In this document: positions 18,603 to 29,340 of the stretch, piece after piece
Numbering within the stretch: the stretch's first letter is position 1
Layout: every line of letters starts with the position of its first letter
Source: Polynucleobacter sp. JS-JIR-II-b4
GTDB taxonomy: Bacteria; Pseudomonadota; Gammaproteobacteria; Burkholderiales; Burkholderiaceae
Assembly (NCBI RefSeq): GCF_018687815.1
Contig: NZ_CP061306.1
Location: forward strand, 434,001-498,000
Length of the DNA stretch: 64,000 nt
Reading direction: 5' to 3'
Translations under genes and position numbers: made by a program
Notes under the pieces: model-generated
What the model saw: the letters and a program-made list of their open reading frames with translations, nothing else
Told to the model about the DNA's origin: nothing
Databases searched by the model: none

Positions 18603-20051
18603 ATGAAAAAGTATTTAATTGCGCTCTTGGCTATCTTTGGTCTGGGGCAAGTTGCGTTTATTCCACCTGCGTTAGCTCAAAATCCTCGAGTCACCATTCC
18701 TGACTTTGCGGATTTGGTTGAACGCGCTAGTCCTGCGGTCGTCAATATTCGTACTACTGAAAAAGTAGTAGTGCAGCAAGTGCAAGGTGGCATACCTGGG
18801 ATGCCAGAAGATCAGGCGGAATTTTTCCGCCGTTTCTTTGGCGTACCTATTCCGGGAATTCCAAACGGACCTAAACCAGCGCAACCTAATCCAGGCAAGC
18901 CGCAAGAAGCAGATCGTGGCGTAGGCTCTGGTTTCATTATTGAATCCAATGGTTTGATTTTGACTAATGCTCATGTTGTTGAGGGCGCCACCACTATTTA
19001 TGTAACCCTGACTGATAAGCGCGAGTTCAAAGCAAAGTTACTTGGCATGGATAAGCGTACCGATGTTGCAGTCGTCAAAATTGAAGCGCGTGATTTACCA
19101 AAGCTACCTTTAGGTGACTCATCCAAGGTGCGAGTAGGTGAGTGGGTCCTGGCAATTGGCTCCCCGTTCGGCCTTGAGAATACGGTGACTGCAGGTATTG
19201 TGTCGGCGAAGAGTCGCGATACAGGTGACTACTTACCCTTTATTCAGACTGACGTAGCTGTGAATCCTGGAAACTCTGGTGGCCCACTTTTAAATACTGC
19301 TGGTCAAGTGATTGGTATCAACTCACAAATATTTAGTCGCTCTGGTGGCTATATGGGGATCTCTTTTGCAATTCCGATTGATGAGGCAATGCGTGTTGCA
19401 GATCAATTGCGTACATCCGGAAAGATTTCTCGCGGGCGCATTGGTGTTGCTTTGGGTGAGATGACGAAAGAGGTAGCTGAGAGTTTAGGCTTAGGCAAAC
19501 CACGTGGTGCTTATGTTCGTAACGTTGAACCAGGTGGCCCTGCAGCCGCCGGTGGAATTGAGGCGGGCGATGTGATTCTGAGCTTCAATGGCAAAGATAT
19601 TTCTAAGTCCACCGATTTGCCTAGAGTCGTAGGTGAAACCAAGCCAGGCACTTCTGTGCCAGTACAAGTTTGGCGTAAAGGCGGAGCCCGTGATTTAACG
19701 GTCACTGTAACTGATACCGAATCTACTCAGGCGGCTAATAAAAAGGCAGATGCCCCTGCGGCAAATGGCAATAGCGCCAATACCCTGGGAGTTGTTGTTG
19801 GTGAACTATCGGATGCCAAAAAGAAGGATTTGAATATCAAGGGCGGGGTTGAAGTGACCGGGTTAGGGGATGGCCCTTTGGCAAAAGCGGGGATTCGACC
19901 AGGTGACGTCATTATTCGGGTGGCAGATGCCGATATTACGAGCGTTAAGCAGTTTGAGGCTCTAGTTAAGGGTTTGGACGCTAATAAGGCTGTACCGGTC
20001 TTTATCCGCCGCGCTGACAGCACTTTAGTCGTTCCTGTAAGGCCTAAATAA
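18603..20051 (+). CDS. mucD: Periplasmic Do-type serine protease (MucD/DegQ)
   Basis: Envelope quality-control protease and chaperone; 482 residues. A signal peptide (about 1-25, ending PALAQ) is followed by a protease domain with His124 (TNAHVV), Asp154 (RTDVAV) and Ser225 (NPGNSGGP). Two PDZ domains follow, about 280-370 and 390-480. A Pro/Asn-rich segment near 85-100 lies in the LA loop region. It sits directly after fabF and before lepA, the place taken by mucD in the rpoE-rseA-rseB-mucD cluster of related bacteria. Confidence 0.93.
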   Translation: MKKYLIALLAIFGLGQVAFIPPALAQNPRVTIPDFADLVERASPAVVNIRTTEKVVVQQVQGGIPGMPEDQAEFFRRFFGVPIPGIPNGPKPAQPNPGKPQEADRGVGSGFIIESNGLILTNAHVVEGATTIYVTLTDKREFKAKLLGMDKRTDVAVVKIEARDLPKLPLGDSSKVRVGEWVLAIGSPFGLENTVTAGIVSAKSRDTGDYLPFIQTDVAVNPGNSGGPLLNTAGQVIGINSQIFSRSGGYMGISFAIPIDEAMRVADQLRTSGKISRGRIGVALGEMTKEVAESLGLGKPRGAYVRNVEPGGPAAAGGIEAGDVILSFNGKDISKSTDLPRVVGETKPGTSVPVQVWRKGGARDLTVTVTDTESTQAANKKADAPAANGNSANTLGVVVGELSDAKKKDLNIKGGVEVTGLGDGPLAKAGIRPGDVIIRVADADITSVKQFEALVKGLDANKAVPVFIRRADSTLVVPVRPK

Positions 20052-20096
20052 CCCCATTTTGGGCCTAAAAAAGGGGTTTGGCGCCTTTTAGGCGCC
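20051..20096 (+). other. Two hairpins between mucD and lepA
   Basis: Just after the mucD stop, CCCC/GGGG arms enclose TTTTGGGCCTAAAA. This is followed by GGCGCC/GGCGCC arms (20080-20085 and 20091-20096) around TTTTA. Neither is followed by a long T-run, so they may stabilise the mucD 3' end or reduce read-through into lepA rather than terminate fully. About 90 further bases before lepA show no clear feature. Confidence 0.5.
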
Positions 20097-20187
20097 ACCC
20101 ATTACAATCACTTTAAGACGACTTTTTGCAGCGCATCATCGTGGTGCGTTCTGACAAGGCGTTTTTTGAATGACCTATTAAGACGCT

Positions 20188-21993
20188 ATGGATTTAATCC
20201 GCAATTTTTCTATCATCGCCCATATCGATCACGGCAAATCGACGCTTGCTGATCGCATTATTCAACTCTGCGGCGGTCTCTCTGATCGTGAAATGGAAGC
20301 ACAAGTTCTAGACTCAATGGATATTGAGCGTGAGCGCGGCATCACTATTAAGGCGCAAACCGCAGCGTTAAATTACAAAGCCAAAGACGGCAAGATTTAC
20401 CACATCAACCTGATTGACACCCCAGGACACGTTGACTTCTCTTATGAGGTCAGTCGCTCTTTGTCTGCCTGTGAAGGTGCCTTGTTAGTCGTAGATGCCA
20501 GTCAAGGTGTTGAAGCGCAAACAGTTGCCAACTGTTACATGGCGCTTGAGTTAGGTGTTGAGGTTGTACCAGTACTCAACAAGATAGACTTGCCGCAAGC
20601 CGATCCTGAGCGCGCCAAAAAAGAAATTGAAGACGTCATTGGTATCGATGCTTCTGAGGCCGTCACCTGCTCAGCCAAAACAGGTTTGGGTGTTGCGGAT
20701 GTCATCGAGGAAATGATCGCCAGAGTGCCGCCGCCAAAGGGTAATGCAGAAGATCCATTGCAAGCCTTGATTATTGACTCCTGGTTTGACAATTACGTAG
20801 GCGTTGTCATGTTGGTGCGCGTTGTGAATGGCACTCTAAAACCAAAAGAAAAAATTACCTTGATGGCCAATGGTTCAAGCCATTTAGTCGAGCATGTAGG
20901 TGTGTTTAGTCCGAAGTCAGTAGATCGTCCAGAGTTATCTGCTGGTCAAGTGGGCTTTGTGATTGCCGGCATTAAAGAATTAAAAGCTGCCAAGGTTGGC
21001 GACACCGTGACACATACTCCCGGGCAGCAAGGGCGCGTTCCTGCGGCTGAGCCACTACCTGGTTTTAAAGAAGTGAAGCCCCAAGTTTTTGCTGGCCTAT
21101 ATCCAGTAGAAGCGAGTGAATACGATCAGTTGCGCGAATCCCTTGAGAAGCTCAAGCTAAATGATGCTTCACTCTTGTATGAGCCAGAGGTATCTCAGGC
21201 TCTTGGTTTTGGATTCCGCTGCGGCTTCTTAGGTTTGTTGCACATGGAGATTGTGCAAGAGCGTTTAGAGCGTCAGTACGGCATGAATCTCATCACGACT
21301 GCTCCAACGGTGGTGTATCAAGTGGAGCAGTCTGATGGCACGCTCATGATGGTGGATAACCCGTCGAAGATGCCTGAGGCCAGCAAGATCAATACGATTC
21401 TTGAGCCTATCGTGACCGTTAATTTATACATGCCGCAAGAGTATGTAGGGGCGATGATTACCTTGTGCGTAGGTAAGCGTGGTATTCAGATGGATATGAA
21501 CTACTTAGGTCGTCAGGTCAAACTCACTTACGAGTTGCCGATGGCCGAGATTGTTTTGGACTTCTTTGACAAAATGAAATCCATCTCACGCGGATATGCC
21601 TCAATGGATTACGAGTTCAAAGAATATCGCCCAGCAGATGTTGTTAAGGTCGATATCCTGATTAATAGTGAGCGGGTAGATGCCCTCTCTGTGATTGTTC
21701 ACCGCAGTAATAGTCAACATCGTGGGCGCGAAGTGGTGGCCAAGATGCGCGGCATTATTCCTCGTCAAATGTTCGATGTGGCTATTCAGGCAGCGATTGG
21801 TAGCAATATTGTTGCGCGTGAAAACGTCAAGGCATTGCGCAAGAACGTGTTGGCAAAGTGCTACGGCGGTGACATCTCCCGTAAGCGTAAGTTATTAGAG
21901 AAGCAAAAAGAAGGTAAGAAACGTATGAAGCAAGTAGGTAACGTGGAAATTCCACAAGAAGCCTTCTTGGCTATTCTGCAGGTGGAGGATTAA
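20188..21993 (+). CDS. lepA: Elongation factor 4 (LepA)
   Basis: Ribosome-associated translational GTPase that affects initiation and back-translocation; 601 residues, standard. The P-loop is AHIDHGKST near 11-19, the G3 motif is DTPGHVDF and G4 is NKID. The LepA-specific C-terminal domain ends with [15 protein letters not shown]. Its stop codon overlaps the lepB start by one base (TAATG), the conserved lepA-lepB coupling. Confidence 0.98.
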   Translation: MDLIRNFSIIAHIDHGKSTLADRIIQLCGGLSDREMEAQVLDSMDIERERGITIKAQTAALNYKAKDGKIYHINLIDTPGHVDFSYEVSRSLSACEGALLVVDASQGVEAQTVANCYMALELGVEVVPVLNKIDLPQADPERAKKEIEDVIGIDASEAVTCSAKTGLGVADVIEEMIARVPPPKGNAEDPLQALIIDSWFDNYVGVVMLVRVVNGTLKPKEKITLMANGSSHLVEHVGVFSPKSVDRPELSAGQVGFVIAGIKELKAAKVGDTVTHTPGQQGRVPAAEPLPGFKEVKPQVFAGLYPVEASEYDQLRESLEKLKLNDASLLYEPEVSQALGFGFRCGFLGLLHMEIVQERLERQYGMNLITTAPTVVYQVEQSDGTLMMVDNPSKMPEASKINTILEPIVTVNLYMPQEYVGAMITLCVGKRGIQMDMNYLGRQVKLTYELPMAEIVLDFFDKMKSISRGYASMDYEFKEYRPADVVKVDILINSERVDALSVIVHRSNSQHRGREVVAKMRGIIPRQMFDVAIQAAIGSNIVARENVKALRKNVLAKCYGGDISRKRKLLEKQKEGKKRMKQVGNVEIPQEAFLAILQVED

Positions 21994-22799
21994 TGAACTT
22001 TGCTCTAGTCCTTTTTATTTTGGTGATTGTTTCTGGAATCGCTTGGGTTGCTGACAAATTGCACTTTGCCCCGCAAAGACGTTTGGCTGGTATTGACCGT
22101 ATGCCTTTGTGGCTTGAATACACCGCAGGCTTCTTCCCAGTTATTTGTGCAGTATTTGTATTGCGCTCTTTTATTGCTGAGCCTTTCAAGATTCCTTCCG
22201 GCTCAATGATTCCTACATTACAAATCGGTGACTTCATTTTGGTAAATAAATTTACCTATGGAATTCGTTTGCCGGTGCTCAATCAAAAAGTCGTTGATTT
22301 GGGTTCGCCTAAGCGTGGCGATGTTGTCGTATTTCGCTACCCCCGTGATGAATCGGTGGATTACATCAAGCGTGTAGTGGCATTGCCAGGCGATGAAATC
22401 ACTTATGAAAATAAGCGCTTGATTATTAATGGGCAGCCCTTGCAATATAGTGGCGGTGAGCCGTATCTCGATCCTGAGAATATGCGCTATGCCAAACGTT
22501 TCACAGAAACCTACCCGGCAGATTTAGGTGGCAATCGTCATGACATCCTCAATGACCCAGATCGTCCAGCCACCGTATTTCCGACTGAGCGTTTTCCGGG
22601 TTCTGAGTTCTGCCAGTACCAACAGTCAGGCGTGACTTGCAAGGTGCCCGCAGGGCATTACTTTGCGATGGGTGATAACCGTGATAACAGCGCAGACTCA
22701 CGTTACTGGGGCTTTGTACCGGATAAAAACATTGTTGGCAAAGCCTTCTTTGTTTGGCTTAATCTAGGCAATCTTGGCCGCATAGGCGGATTCGAGTAA
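21993..22799 (+). CDS. lepB: Signal peptidase I
   Basis: Removes signal peptides from exported proteins; 268 residues. Two membrane helices, about 3-21 and 43-61, anchor it with the catalytic domain in the periplasm. The Ser/Lys dyad is Ser71 ([10 protein letters not shown]) and Lys126 ([13 protein letters not shown]). The box E motif [14 protein letters not shown] is near the C-terminus. It is co-transcribed with lepA and rnc. Confidence 0.97.
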   Translation: MNFALVLFILVIVSGIAWVADKLHFAPQRRLAGIDRMPLWLEYTAGFFPVICAVFVLRSFIAEPFKIPSGSMIPTLQIGDFILVNKFTYGIRLPVLNQKVVDLGSPKRGDVVVFRYPRDESVDYIKRVVALPGDEITYENKRLIINGQPLQYSGGEPYLDPENMRYAKRFTETYPADLGGNRHDILNDPDRPATVFPTERFPGSEFCQYQQSGVTCKVPAGHYFAMGDNRDNSADSRYWGFVPDKNIVGKAFFVWLNLGNLGRIGGFE

Positions 22800-22804
22800 A
22801 TATT

Positions 22805-23596
22805 ATGAATGCGCGCGCCGTTATCGAAACTGGACCGCTGCAAGAGCGCCTTGGCTACACCTTCAAGAAGTCGGAGCTACTAAATCAAGCATTGACTCAT
22901 CGCAGTCATAGCAAGAAAAATAACGAGCGCTTGGAGTTTCTGGGTGACTCTATTCTGAATTGCGTTGTTGCGGAAATGCTCTATGAGCGTTATTCGGACC
23001 TGGATGAGGGCGACCTCTCTCGCGTACGTGCAAACTTAGTAAAGCAACAAGCTTTATACGAAATTGCCCAAACTTTATCCTTGTCTGATTACTTGCGCCT
23101 GGGCGAAGGTGAGTTGAAGAGCGGTGGCTTCCGTCGTCCCTCTATTCTTGCTGATACCTTAGAGGCAGTAACTGGTGCGATCTTTATGGATGGTGGTTTT
23201 GAAGCAGCTAAGGCCAGCTTACGTAAGCTGTATTCCATTATCTTGGCACACGTTGATCCTAAAACCTTAGGTAAGGACGACAAAACTTTATTGCAAGAAT
23301 GCTTGCAAGGCTATCAATTGCCATTGCCGACCTATAACGTTACTGGCACTACTGGCGCTGCACACAACCAGCAGTTTGAAGTGGAGTGTTTGATCCCTAG
23401 CCATAAAGTGGCAGTCAAGGGTGAGGGTGCCTCGCGTCGTGCTGCTGAGCAAGCCGCAGCAAAGTTGGCTTTGATTGCAATGCTCAAGGCTTTGCCGCAA
23501 GAATCTCGTAAACCCAAGAAGACTCGGTCGGCCAAGAAGAAGGCGGCTAAAAAAGAAGTGACTGAAGAGCAGTTCAATCTTAAGCTGAAGGGCTAA
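22805..23596 (+). CDS. rnc: Ribonuclease III
   Basis: Double-strand-specific endoribonuclease for rRNA processing and antisense control. It has 263 residues, longer than the 226 of E. coli because of a Lys-rich tail after about 230. The signature ERLEFLGDS is at 41-49, and the acidic [15 protein letters not shown] completes the catalytic site. The double-stranded RNA-binding domain is about 155-225. The basic tail ([14 protein letters not shown]) could add RNA or ribosome affinity. It is followed two bases later by era. Confidence 0.96.
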   Translation: MNARAVIETGPLQERLGYTFKKSELLNQALTHRSHSKKNNERLEFLGDSILNCVVAEMLYERYSDLDEGDLSRVRANLVKQQALYEIAQTLSLSDYLRLGEGELKSGGFRRPSILADTLEAVTGAIFMDGGFEAAKASLRKLYSIILAHVDPKTLGKDDKTLLQECLQGYQLPLPTYNVTGTTGAAHNQQFEVECLIPSHKVAVKGEGASRRAAEQAAAKLALIAMLKALPQESRKPKKTRSAKKKAAKKEVTEEQFNLKLKG

Positions 23597-23598
23597 TC

Positions 23599-24534
23599 GT
23601 GTTTAGATGCGGCACCATCGCCATTGTTGGGCGTCCTAATATGGGTAAATCAACTCTTCTGAATGCATTGGTTGGTCAGAAGATCAGTATTACCTCTCGC
23701 AAGGCGCAAACTACGCGTCATCGTATTTTGGGAATTCAGAATCGCGAAGAAGCGCAGTTCATCTTTATTGATACCCCAGGCTTTCAGACGCGTTTAATGA
23801 ACACCTTAAATAAAGCGCTGAATCGTACTGTCACCACTGCCTTACAGGACGTGAATGTCGCTTGCTTCGTGGTTGAGGCTGGGTACTTTGGTGAAGATGA
23901 TAAAAAGGTATTAAAGCTACTGCCAGATGACTTGCCGGTTGTACTGGTTTTAAATAAATTAGATTTGTTTAATAGTCGCTTTCAGACTCCATCAGAGCGT
24001 GACCAAGCACTTCTTAGCTTCATTAAAGATATGGCTCGCCCTTGGTGCGAACTAGGTGGCCATGAAGATCAGAAGTGTGAGTTTGCTGAGATCGTGCCAA
24101 TGAGCGCTAAGAGTCCTGGCGATATTGAAAGATTACTGGATGTACTTGAGGGCTATTTACCTGAGGCGCCAGCTGTCTACGATGGTGATACCATCACTGA
24201 CCGTAGTGAACGCTTCCTGGCTGCTGAGATTCTGCGTGAAAAAGTATTCCGCTTTACTGGTGAAGAACTGCCTTACACCAGCACGGTAGTCATCGACCAG
24301 TTCAAGATGGATGGCAAGATGCGTCGCATTGCCGCAACCATTTTGGTTGATCGCGATAGTCACAAGGCAATGATCATTGGTCAAAAGGGTGAGCGTCTCA
24401 AGAAGATTTCAACTGATGCTCGCATCGATATGGAAAAGCTCTTCGATGGCAAAGTTTTTTTAGAGACTTGGGTGAAAGTCAAACGTGGCTGGGCAGACGA
24501 TCGTGCCGAACTTCGGGCCCAAGGACTGGAATAA
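23599..24534 (+). CDS. era: GTPase Era
   Basis: Essential GTPase that helps mature the 30S subunit by binding the 3' end of 16S rRNA; 311 residues. It starts with GTG 23599, two bases after rnc. The P-loop is GRPNMGKS (11-18), G3 is DTPGFQ and G4 is NKLD. The C-terminal KH domain contains [12 protein letters not shown]. The rnc-era pairing is near universal in proteobacteria. Confidence 0.97.
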   Translation: MFRCGTIAIVGRPNMGKSTLLNALVGQKISITSRKAQTTRHRILGIQNREEAQFIFIDTPGFQTRLMNTLNKALNRTVTTALQDVNVACFVVEAGYFGEDDKKVLKLLPDDLPVVLVLNKLDLFNSRFQTPSERDQALLSFIKDMARPWCELGGHEDQKCEFAEIVPMSAKSPGDIERLLDVLEGYLPEAPAVYDGDTITDRSERFLAAEILREKVFRFTGEELPYTSTVVIDQFKMDGKMRRIAATILVDRDSHKAMIIGQKGERLKKISTDARIDMEKLFDGKVFLETWVKVKRGWADDRAELRAQGLE

Positions 24535-24540
24535 GTTCCG

Positions 24541-25275
24541 ATGGCCTCGATTCGCATTGCTGACGAGCCTGCTTTTGTATTGCATAGCATTCCCTATAAA
24601 GAGACCAGCTTAATTCTGGATGTCTTTACTCGGCAATATGGTCGTATGGCTTTGATTGCCAAGGGCGCCAAGCGTCCACACTCCACACTAAGACCAGTAT
24701 TGCAGCGCTTTCAACCGCTGCTAGTCTCTTGGAGCGGTAAATCAGAGTTGCGTACCTTAACGAAGTCGGAGTGGGTGGGGGGTATGCCTTCTTTGGTTGG
24801 CGATGCTTTGCTCTGCGGCTTCTATCTCAATGAATTACTCGTCAAGTTTTTAGCGCGTGAAGATGATTACGAAAGGCTTTACGATCGCTATTCCGAGACT
24901 ATTAATGCTTTATCAAATCTGGAGTTCGAGTCTAAGGGCTTAGAAGAGATTTTGCGTCCATTTGAATTGGCACTCTTGCAAGAGACGGGTTATGCGGCTG
25001 CCTTGGATCGCTGCGTTGAAACCAATGAAGCGCCCCTGGCTCAAGAGCAATACATCTATCAACCAGAGCGGGGTGTTCGCCCAGTTCAAGTGGATGATCC
25101 AGGACATTGGCCCGTTCTCACTGGGAAATCTCTTTTAGCGATTGCGGCGGGGGATTTCTCTGATCCCGAGACATTGTCTGAGAGTAAGCAATTGATGCGC
25201 TTTCTGCTTGGCCTGCATTTACAGGATCAAGTCTTAACAACCCGCCAAATTTTGATTGATTTGAAGAAAATCTAG
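24541..25275 (+). CDS. recO: DNA repair protein RecO
   Basis: Loads RecA onto single-stranded DNA with RecR in the RecFOR pathway; 244 residues. The N-terminal OB fold contains FVLHSIPYKETSLILDVFT and GRMALIAKGAKRP, both conserved. The C-terminal half is helical and lacks zinc-binding cysteine clusters, as in many proteobacterial RecO. The identification is strengthened by position between era and pdxJ. Confidence 0.93.
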   Translation: MASIRIADEPAFVLHSIPYKETSLILDVFTRQYGRMALIAKGAKRPHSTLRPVLQRFQPLLVSWSGKSELRTLTKSEWVGGMPSLVGDALLCGFYLNELLVKFLAREDDYERLYDRYSETINALSNLEFESKGLEEILRPFELALLQETGYAAALDRCVETNEAPLAQEQYIYQPERGVRPVQVDDPGHWPVLTGKSLLAIAAGDFSDPETLSESKQLMRFLLGLHLQDQVLTTRQILIDLKKI

Positions 25276-25287
25276 TAATCTACAGAG

Positions 25288-26031
25288 ATGAGCAGCCATC
25301 CAAGCCTTGAACTGGGTATCAATATCGATCACGTTGCCACTTTGCGTAATGCACGCGGCACCGTCTATCCTGATCCATTAAGGGCGGCAGCTCTGGCTGA
25401 GGAGGCGGGAGCAGATCTCATTACCCTGCATTTACGAGAAGATCGTCGACATATTAAAGATGCGGATTTATTAGCACTGCGTCCACTAATTAAAACGCGC
25501 ATGAACTTAGAGTGTGCGGTAACGCCCGAGATGATTGATATCGCATGTAAGGTTAAGCCACACGATGTTTGCTTAGTTCCGGAGAAACGGGAAGAGGTCA
25601 CAACGGAAGGTGGACTGGATGTCTTGGGACATTTTGAGGCAGTGAAATCCGCTACAAAAAAATTAGTTGATGCTGGTATTCGGGTATCTCTATTTATTGA
25701 TCCAGAAGAAAAACAAATCCAAGCAGCTAAAGAAGTTGGTGCAACCGTAGTGGAATTGCATACAGGTCGTTACGCCGATTTGTCTGGAGCTGAGCAAGCA
25801 AAAGAGTTGGAGCGTATTCGTAAGGCTGCGATATTTGGAAAAAGTATCGGCCTGAGAGTGAATGCGGGTCATGGCTTACATGAAGGTAATGTCAAACTAG
25901 TAGCTGCCATTACTGAATTATCTGAACTCAATATTGGCCATGCGATTGTTGCTGAGGCCTTATTTAAGGGCTGGCAAAAAGCAATCATCGACATGAAAGC
26001 CTTGATGGCTCAGGGCAGAGCCATCACTTAA
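25288..26031 (+). CDS. pdxJ: Pyridoxine 5'-phosphate synthase PdxJ
   Basis: Condenses 3-amino-2-oxopropyl phosphate with deoxyxylulose 5-phosphate in vitamin B6 synthesis; 247 residues. Typical motifs are [16 protein letters not shown] near the N-terminus, HLREDRRHI, and NAGHGL near the phosphate site. The gene lies in the recO-pdxJ-acpS order known from E. coli. Confidence 0.97.
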   Translation: MSSHPSLELGINIDHVATLRNARGTVYPDPLRAAALAEEAGADLITLHLREDRRHIKDADLLALRPLIKTRMNLECAVTPEMIDIACKVKPHDVCLVPEKREEVTTEGGLDVLGHFEAVKSATKKLVDAGIRVSLFIDPEEKQIQAAKEVGATVVELHTGRYADLSGAEQAKELERIRKAAIFGKSIGLRVNAGHGLHEGNVKLVAAITELSELNIGHAIVAEALFKGWQKAIIDMKALMAQGRAIT

Positions 26032-26059
26032 GAGTCAATAATAAAAACTACTGACATCC

Positions 26060-26452
26060 ATGATCATCGGCATCGGCACAGATATTCTGCAGATTGAGCG
26101 CTTACAAGCAGCTTACGATCGCACCAATGGCCGTCTAGCTGAAAAAATTCTGGGACCAGATGAAATGCTGGTATTTAAACATCGCCTTGCCAGAAATCAT
26201 AAGCGCGGGATTGCATTCTTAGCTACGCGTTTTGCCGCTAAGGAGGCCTTTTCAAAAGCGATTGGGCTTGGTATGAGAATGCCGATGACCTGGCGTTCAC
26301 TTCAAACCCTAAATGAGCCTAGTGGCAAACCAATCACTTCTTACTTAGGAGCTTTGGCACTATTTATGAAAGAAAAAAATTGGGAAGCTCACGTTACTGT
26401 GAGCGATGAACAAGATATGGCAATTGCGCATGTCATCGTTACTCAAAAGTAA
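26060..26452 (+). CDS. acpS: Holo-ACP synthase
   Basis: Transfers phosphopantetheine from CoA to Ser37 of the acyl carrier protein encoded at 17044; 130 residues. The N-terminal [14 protein letters not shown] contains the metal-binding Asp, and [13 protein letters not shown] is the second signature. The length is typical. Confidence 0.96.
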   Translation: MIIGIGTDILQIERLQAAYDRTNGRLAEKILGPDEMLVFKHRLARNHKRGIAFLATRFAAKEAFSKAIGLGMRMPMTWRSLQTLNEPSGKPITSYLGALALFMKEKNWEAHVTVSDEQDMAIAHVIVTQK

Positions 26453-26482
26453 GTAAAAAATACAGTTGAAATAGAGGAATAA

Positions 26483-27559
26483 ATGAGTACTTTAACCATG
26501 GTCCCTGGCCCAGTCACCCTGGATGTTGTTGGTCTGGAATTAAATGTCGAGGATCGTCGACGCATCTTGCATCCCCTGACTGGCGGCGTCATTTTATTTG
26601 GTAGAAACTTCGCCAATCGTCAGCAACTCACCAAATTAACCGCTGCCATTAAGAAGCTGCGCCCCGATGTGCTTATATCCATTGATCATGAGGGCGGTCG
26701 AGTACAGCGCGCTAAATCCGATGGCTTTACCCATTTACCAGCAATGCGCAAATTGGGTGAATTGTGGGGAGCCAAAAATAAATCCACTCACGCTGCAGAA
26801 TCTGCTGCTATCGCAATGGCTGCAGCAACAGCCTGTGGGTATGTGCTTGCCGCTGAGTTGCGTGCCTGTGGTGTTGACTTTAGTTTTACCCCGGTACTGG
26901 ATTTAGATTTTGGTCGCAGTGGAGTGATTGGCGATCGATCTTTTAGTCGTGATCCACAAATAGTCTTTGCTCTAGCAAAAAGTTTAAATGAAGGTTTGCG
27001 TCTTGCTGGCATGGCCAACTGTGGCAAGCACTTCCCTGGACATGGCTGGGCTGAGGCGGATTCGCATGTAGCCATTCCGGTAGACGAGCGCTCCTTAAAA
27101 GAAATCTTGAATGATGATGCTAAGCCGTATGAGTGGTTGGATTTGAGTTTGGCTTCAGTCATGCCGGCACATGTGATTTATCCGAAGGTGGATAAGAACC
27201 CAGCAGGATTTTCAAAGATCTGGCTCCACTCCATTCTGCGTCAAGAATTAGGCTTTGAAGGTGTGATCTTTAGCGACGACCTATCCATGGAAGGCGCTAG
27301 TGTTGCTGGATCGGTAGTGAAGGGCGCAGAGATGGCGCTAGAGGCTGGTTGCGATGCGGTATTAATTTGTAATCGTCCTGATTTGGCAGATCAGCTACTC
27401 TCTAAATTGAAGGTATCAAAAGCCAAGCTCAGCGAATCTAAAGCTCGTTTAAATCGCTTGATGCCAACTGCTGTAGCGCCTAATTGGGAAGTCCTTCAAG
27501 GCGAAGTTGAATATCAACATGCAAAAGGCTTGCTTGAGCAGTTAAAGCTGATTGCATAA
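26483..27559 (+). CDS. nagZ: Beta-N-acetylhexosaminidase NagZ
   Basis: Cytosolic glycoside hydrolase family 3 enzyme that removes N-acetylglucosamine from anhydromuropeptides during cell-wall recycling; 358 residues. No signal peptide is present. The general acid/base loop K182HFPGHG188 followed by D193-S-H195 is characteristic, and the nucleophile region is FSDDLSMEGA. It ends the long forward block and is followed by a strong terminator. Confidence 0.95.
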   Translation: MSTLTMVPGPVTLDVVGLELNVEDRRRILHPLTGGVILFGRNFANRQQLTKLTAAIKKLRPDVLISIDHEGGRVQRAKSDGFTHLPAMRKLGELWGAKNKSTHAAESAAIAMAAATACGYVLAAELRACGVDFSFTPVLDLDFGRSGVIGDRSFSRDPQIVFALAKSLNEGLRLAGMANCGKHFPGHGWAEADSHVAIPVDERSLKEILNDDAKPYEWLDLSLASVMPAHVIYPKVDKNPAGFSKIWLHSILRQELGFEGVIFSDDLSMEGASVAGSVVKGAEMALEAGCDAVLICNRPDLADQLLSKLKVSKAKLSESKARLNRLMPTAVAPNWEVLQGEVEYQHAKGLLEQLKLIA

Positions 27560-27573
27560 AATAATTGCTGCGA

Positions 27574-27605
27574 TAAAAAAAGCCCGGCATGCCGGGCTTT
27601 TTAAC
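27574..27605. terminator. Bidirectional terminator between nagZ and efp
   Basis: An almost perfect AAAAAGCCCGGCATGCCGGGCTTTTT palindrome-like hairpin with A and T runs on both sides, placed between convergent genes. Confidence 0.9.
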
Positions 27606-27621
27606 TTTCGTAGTTCGCTAA

Positions 27622-28182
27622 TTAGTTAGCGCGGCTACGGTATTCACCAGTGCGAGTATCGATCTCGATTTTGTCGCCAGTGTTGCAGAACAATGGAACT
27701 TGCAATTCATAGCCGGTAGCTAATTTTGCGTTCTTCAATACCTTGCCTGAGCTGGTATCACCTTTAACTGCTGGCTCTGTGTAAATGATTTCACGAACCA
27801 ATGAGTTAGGCATTGCTACTGAGAGTGCTTTACCTTCGTAGAACACTACTTCGCATGGCATGCTTTCTTCGAGGTAGTTCAATGCATCACCCATGAACTC
27901 AGCTTCAACTTCGTACTGGTTGTATTCAGTATCCATAAATACATACATTGGATCTGCGAAGTAAGAGTAAGTACATTCTTTCTTATCGAGAATCACAACA
28001 TCAAACTTGTCATCCGCTTTGTAAACGCCTTCGTTTGGCGCACCAGTTAACAAATTCTTAAATTTCATTTTCACAACAGAGGAGTTGCGGCCAGAGCGGC
28101 TGTATTCGGCCTTTAAAACGACCTGGGCATCAGTACCAATCATGACTACGTTACCAACGCGGAGTTCTTGTGCTGTTTTCAT
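27622..28182 (-). CDS. efp: Elongation factor P, Arg32 type
   Basis: Relieves ribosome stalling at polyproline stretches; 186 residues with the usual three beta-barrel domains. The tip of domain I reads [10 protein letters not shown], with Arg at position 32 in place of the lysine found in E. coli. EF-P proteins with Arg32 are activated by rhamnosylation by EarP, whose gene is adjacent upstream on the same strand. The distal [13 protein letters not shown] end is typical. Confidence 0.97.
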   Translation of the reverse strand: MKTAQELRVGNVVMIGTDAQVVLKAEYSRSGRNSSVVKMKFKNLLTGAPNEGVYKADDKFDVVILDKKECTYSYFADPMYVFMDTEYNQYEVEAEFMGDALNYLEESMPCEVVFYEGKALSVAMPNSLVREIIYTEPAVKGDTSSGKVLKNAKLATGYELQVPLFCNTGDKIEIDTRTGEYRSRAN

Positions 28183-28269
28183 CTTGCTATTCCTGGGGGC
28201 AGAGCTAATTTTCTGCGGTTTTTATCAAAAACAAGATTGTAACCGCCCGCAAGCCTTTATTGCTTGGGA

Positions 28270-29340
28270 TTAGGCGACAAAGCGGATTAAACGCGCTGGC
28301 AAGCCGCCATCCGCGTGTTTTTCCAGTAAATGGGTGCGCCAGTGCTTGGCATGTGTATTCCAACTGTTTAGGTCCTTAAACCATTCGCTGGGCATTGCCC
28401 AGGTCATGGCGGCAATCGTAGCTAGCCTTAACCCTTGGCTAGCCTCCTCCAGGTAGAGGTCCAGAAAAGCCGCTAATTTCACCTCATGGGCACGATCTTC
28501 TTGTGGGTAGATATGCCAAATGAATGGTTTTCCCGCAAGCTGAGCACGTACAAAAGAATCTTCTCCCCGCACAATGTTGAAGTCGCATTGCGATAGCACC
28601 CAGTCATATTCATCCTGAGATACGAATGGCATCGAGAGCAACTGGATATTGTTGGGCAGAGAGATCGGTTGCTCCCCATAAAGGCTGAGTTGCTCAGCAT
28701 GACCATGGGCAAGCAAGACATCAACATCTTCACCAAGACGTCCTAAGTCAGCTAGCCATTTTTTGAGAGGAGCGCCGGGGTAGCAAAAGATGCTGATCCG
28801 TTTTGCACCAGGACGCAACTTGGACCATGTAGCCTTCAGGTCGCCAGGAATATTTTTTGCCACAAGATGATCTTCTGGTGGGATGGGATCCAGTAATAGC
28901 CCACCCACCTCATTCTGAAAGCCGGGAAAGAAAAAATATTTCGGAATGCCGTGTGACTGGGGTGACGCTTTGCCATGAAAATCAATTACCCAGGGCTCTG
29001 CGCTCAAGTATTCCAAGTTAATGATGATGGGTTTGATTGGAGCAATGAATAGGCCTGCCAAGTAACGTTCTGGCAATTCACAGCCAAAAGCCTCAATCAC
29101 AACATCGGGCATTTGTACTGGGTGACGAGCGTTAGCGTAGCTAGCTTCCCATGGCTGGAAATCAATTTTTTGCTTTATGGATGGATCTACTCCTGATGCG
29201 AGTAAATTAAGGGTTGGCAGGTCATCGCAAAAAATACGGACCTCTTGCCCATGAATGCTTGATAAGCTTCGGGCTAGACGCCAGCAAACACCGGCATCAC
29301 CATAGTTATCAACGATTTGGCAGAAAATATCCCAACGCAT
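28270..29340 (-). CDS. earP: EF-P arginine rhamnosyltransferase EarP
   Basis: Transfers rhamnose from dTDP-beta-L-rhamnose to Arg32 of EF-P, an inverting N-glycosylation of arginine; 356 residues (formerly DUF2331). The N-terminal [21 protein letters not shown] carries the conserved Asp11 and Asp15. The nucleotide-sugar region [19 protein letters not shown] is near residue 260-280. It lies 87 bases upstream of efp in the same direction. Its ATG overlaps the uvrC ATG on the other strand by two bases. Confidence 0.96.
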   Translation of the reverse strand: MRWDIFCQIVDNYGDAGVCWRLARSLSSIHGQEVRIFCDDLPTLNLLASGVDPSIKQKIDFQPWEASYANARHPVQMPDVVIEAFGCELPERYLAGLFIAPIKPIIINLEYLSAEPWVIDFHGKASPQSHGIPKYFFFPGFQNEVGGLLLDPIPPEDHLVAKNIPGDLKATWSKLRPGAKRISIFCYPGAPLKKWLADLGRLGEDVDVLLAHGHAEQLSLYGEQPISLPNNIQLLSMPFVSQDEYDWVLSQCDFNIVRGEDSFVRAQLAGKPFIWHIYPQEDRAHEVKLAAFLDLYLEEASQGLRLATIAAMTWAMPSEWFKDLNSWNTHAKHWRTHLLEKHADGGLPARLIRFVA

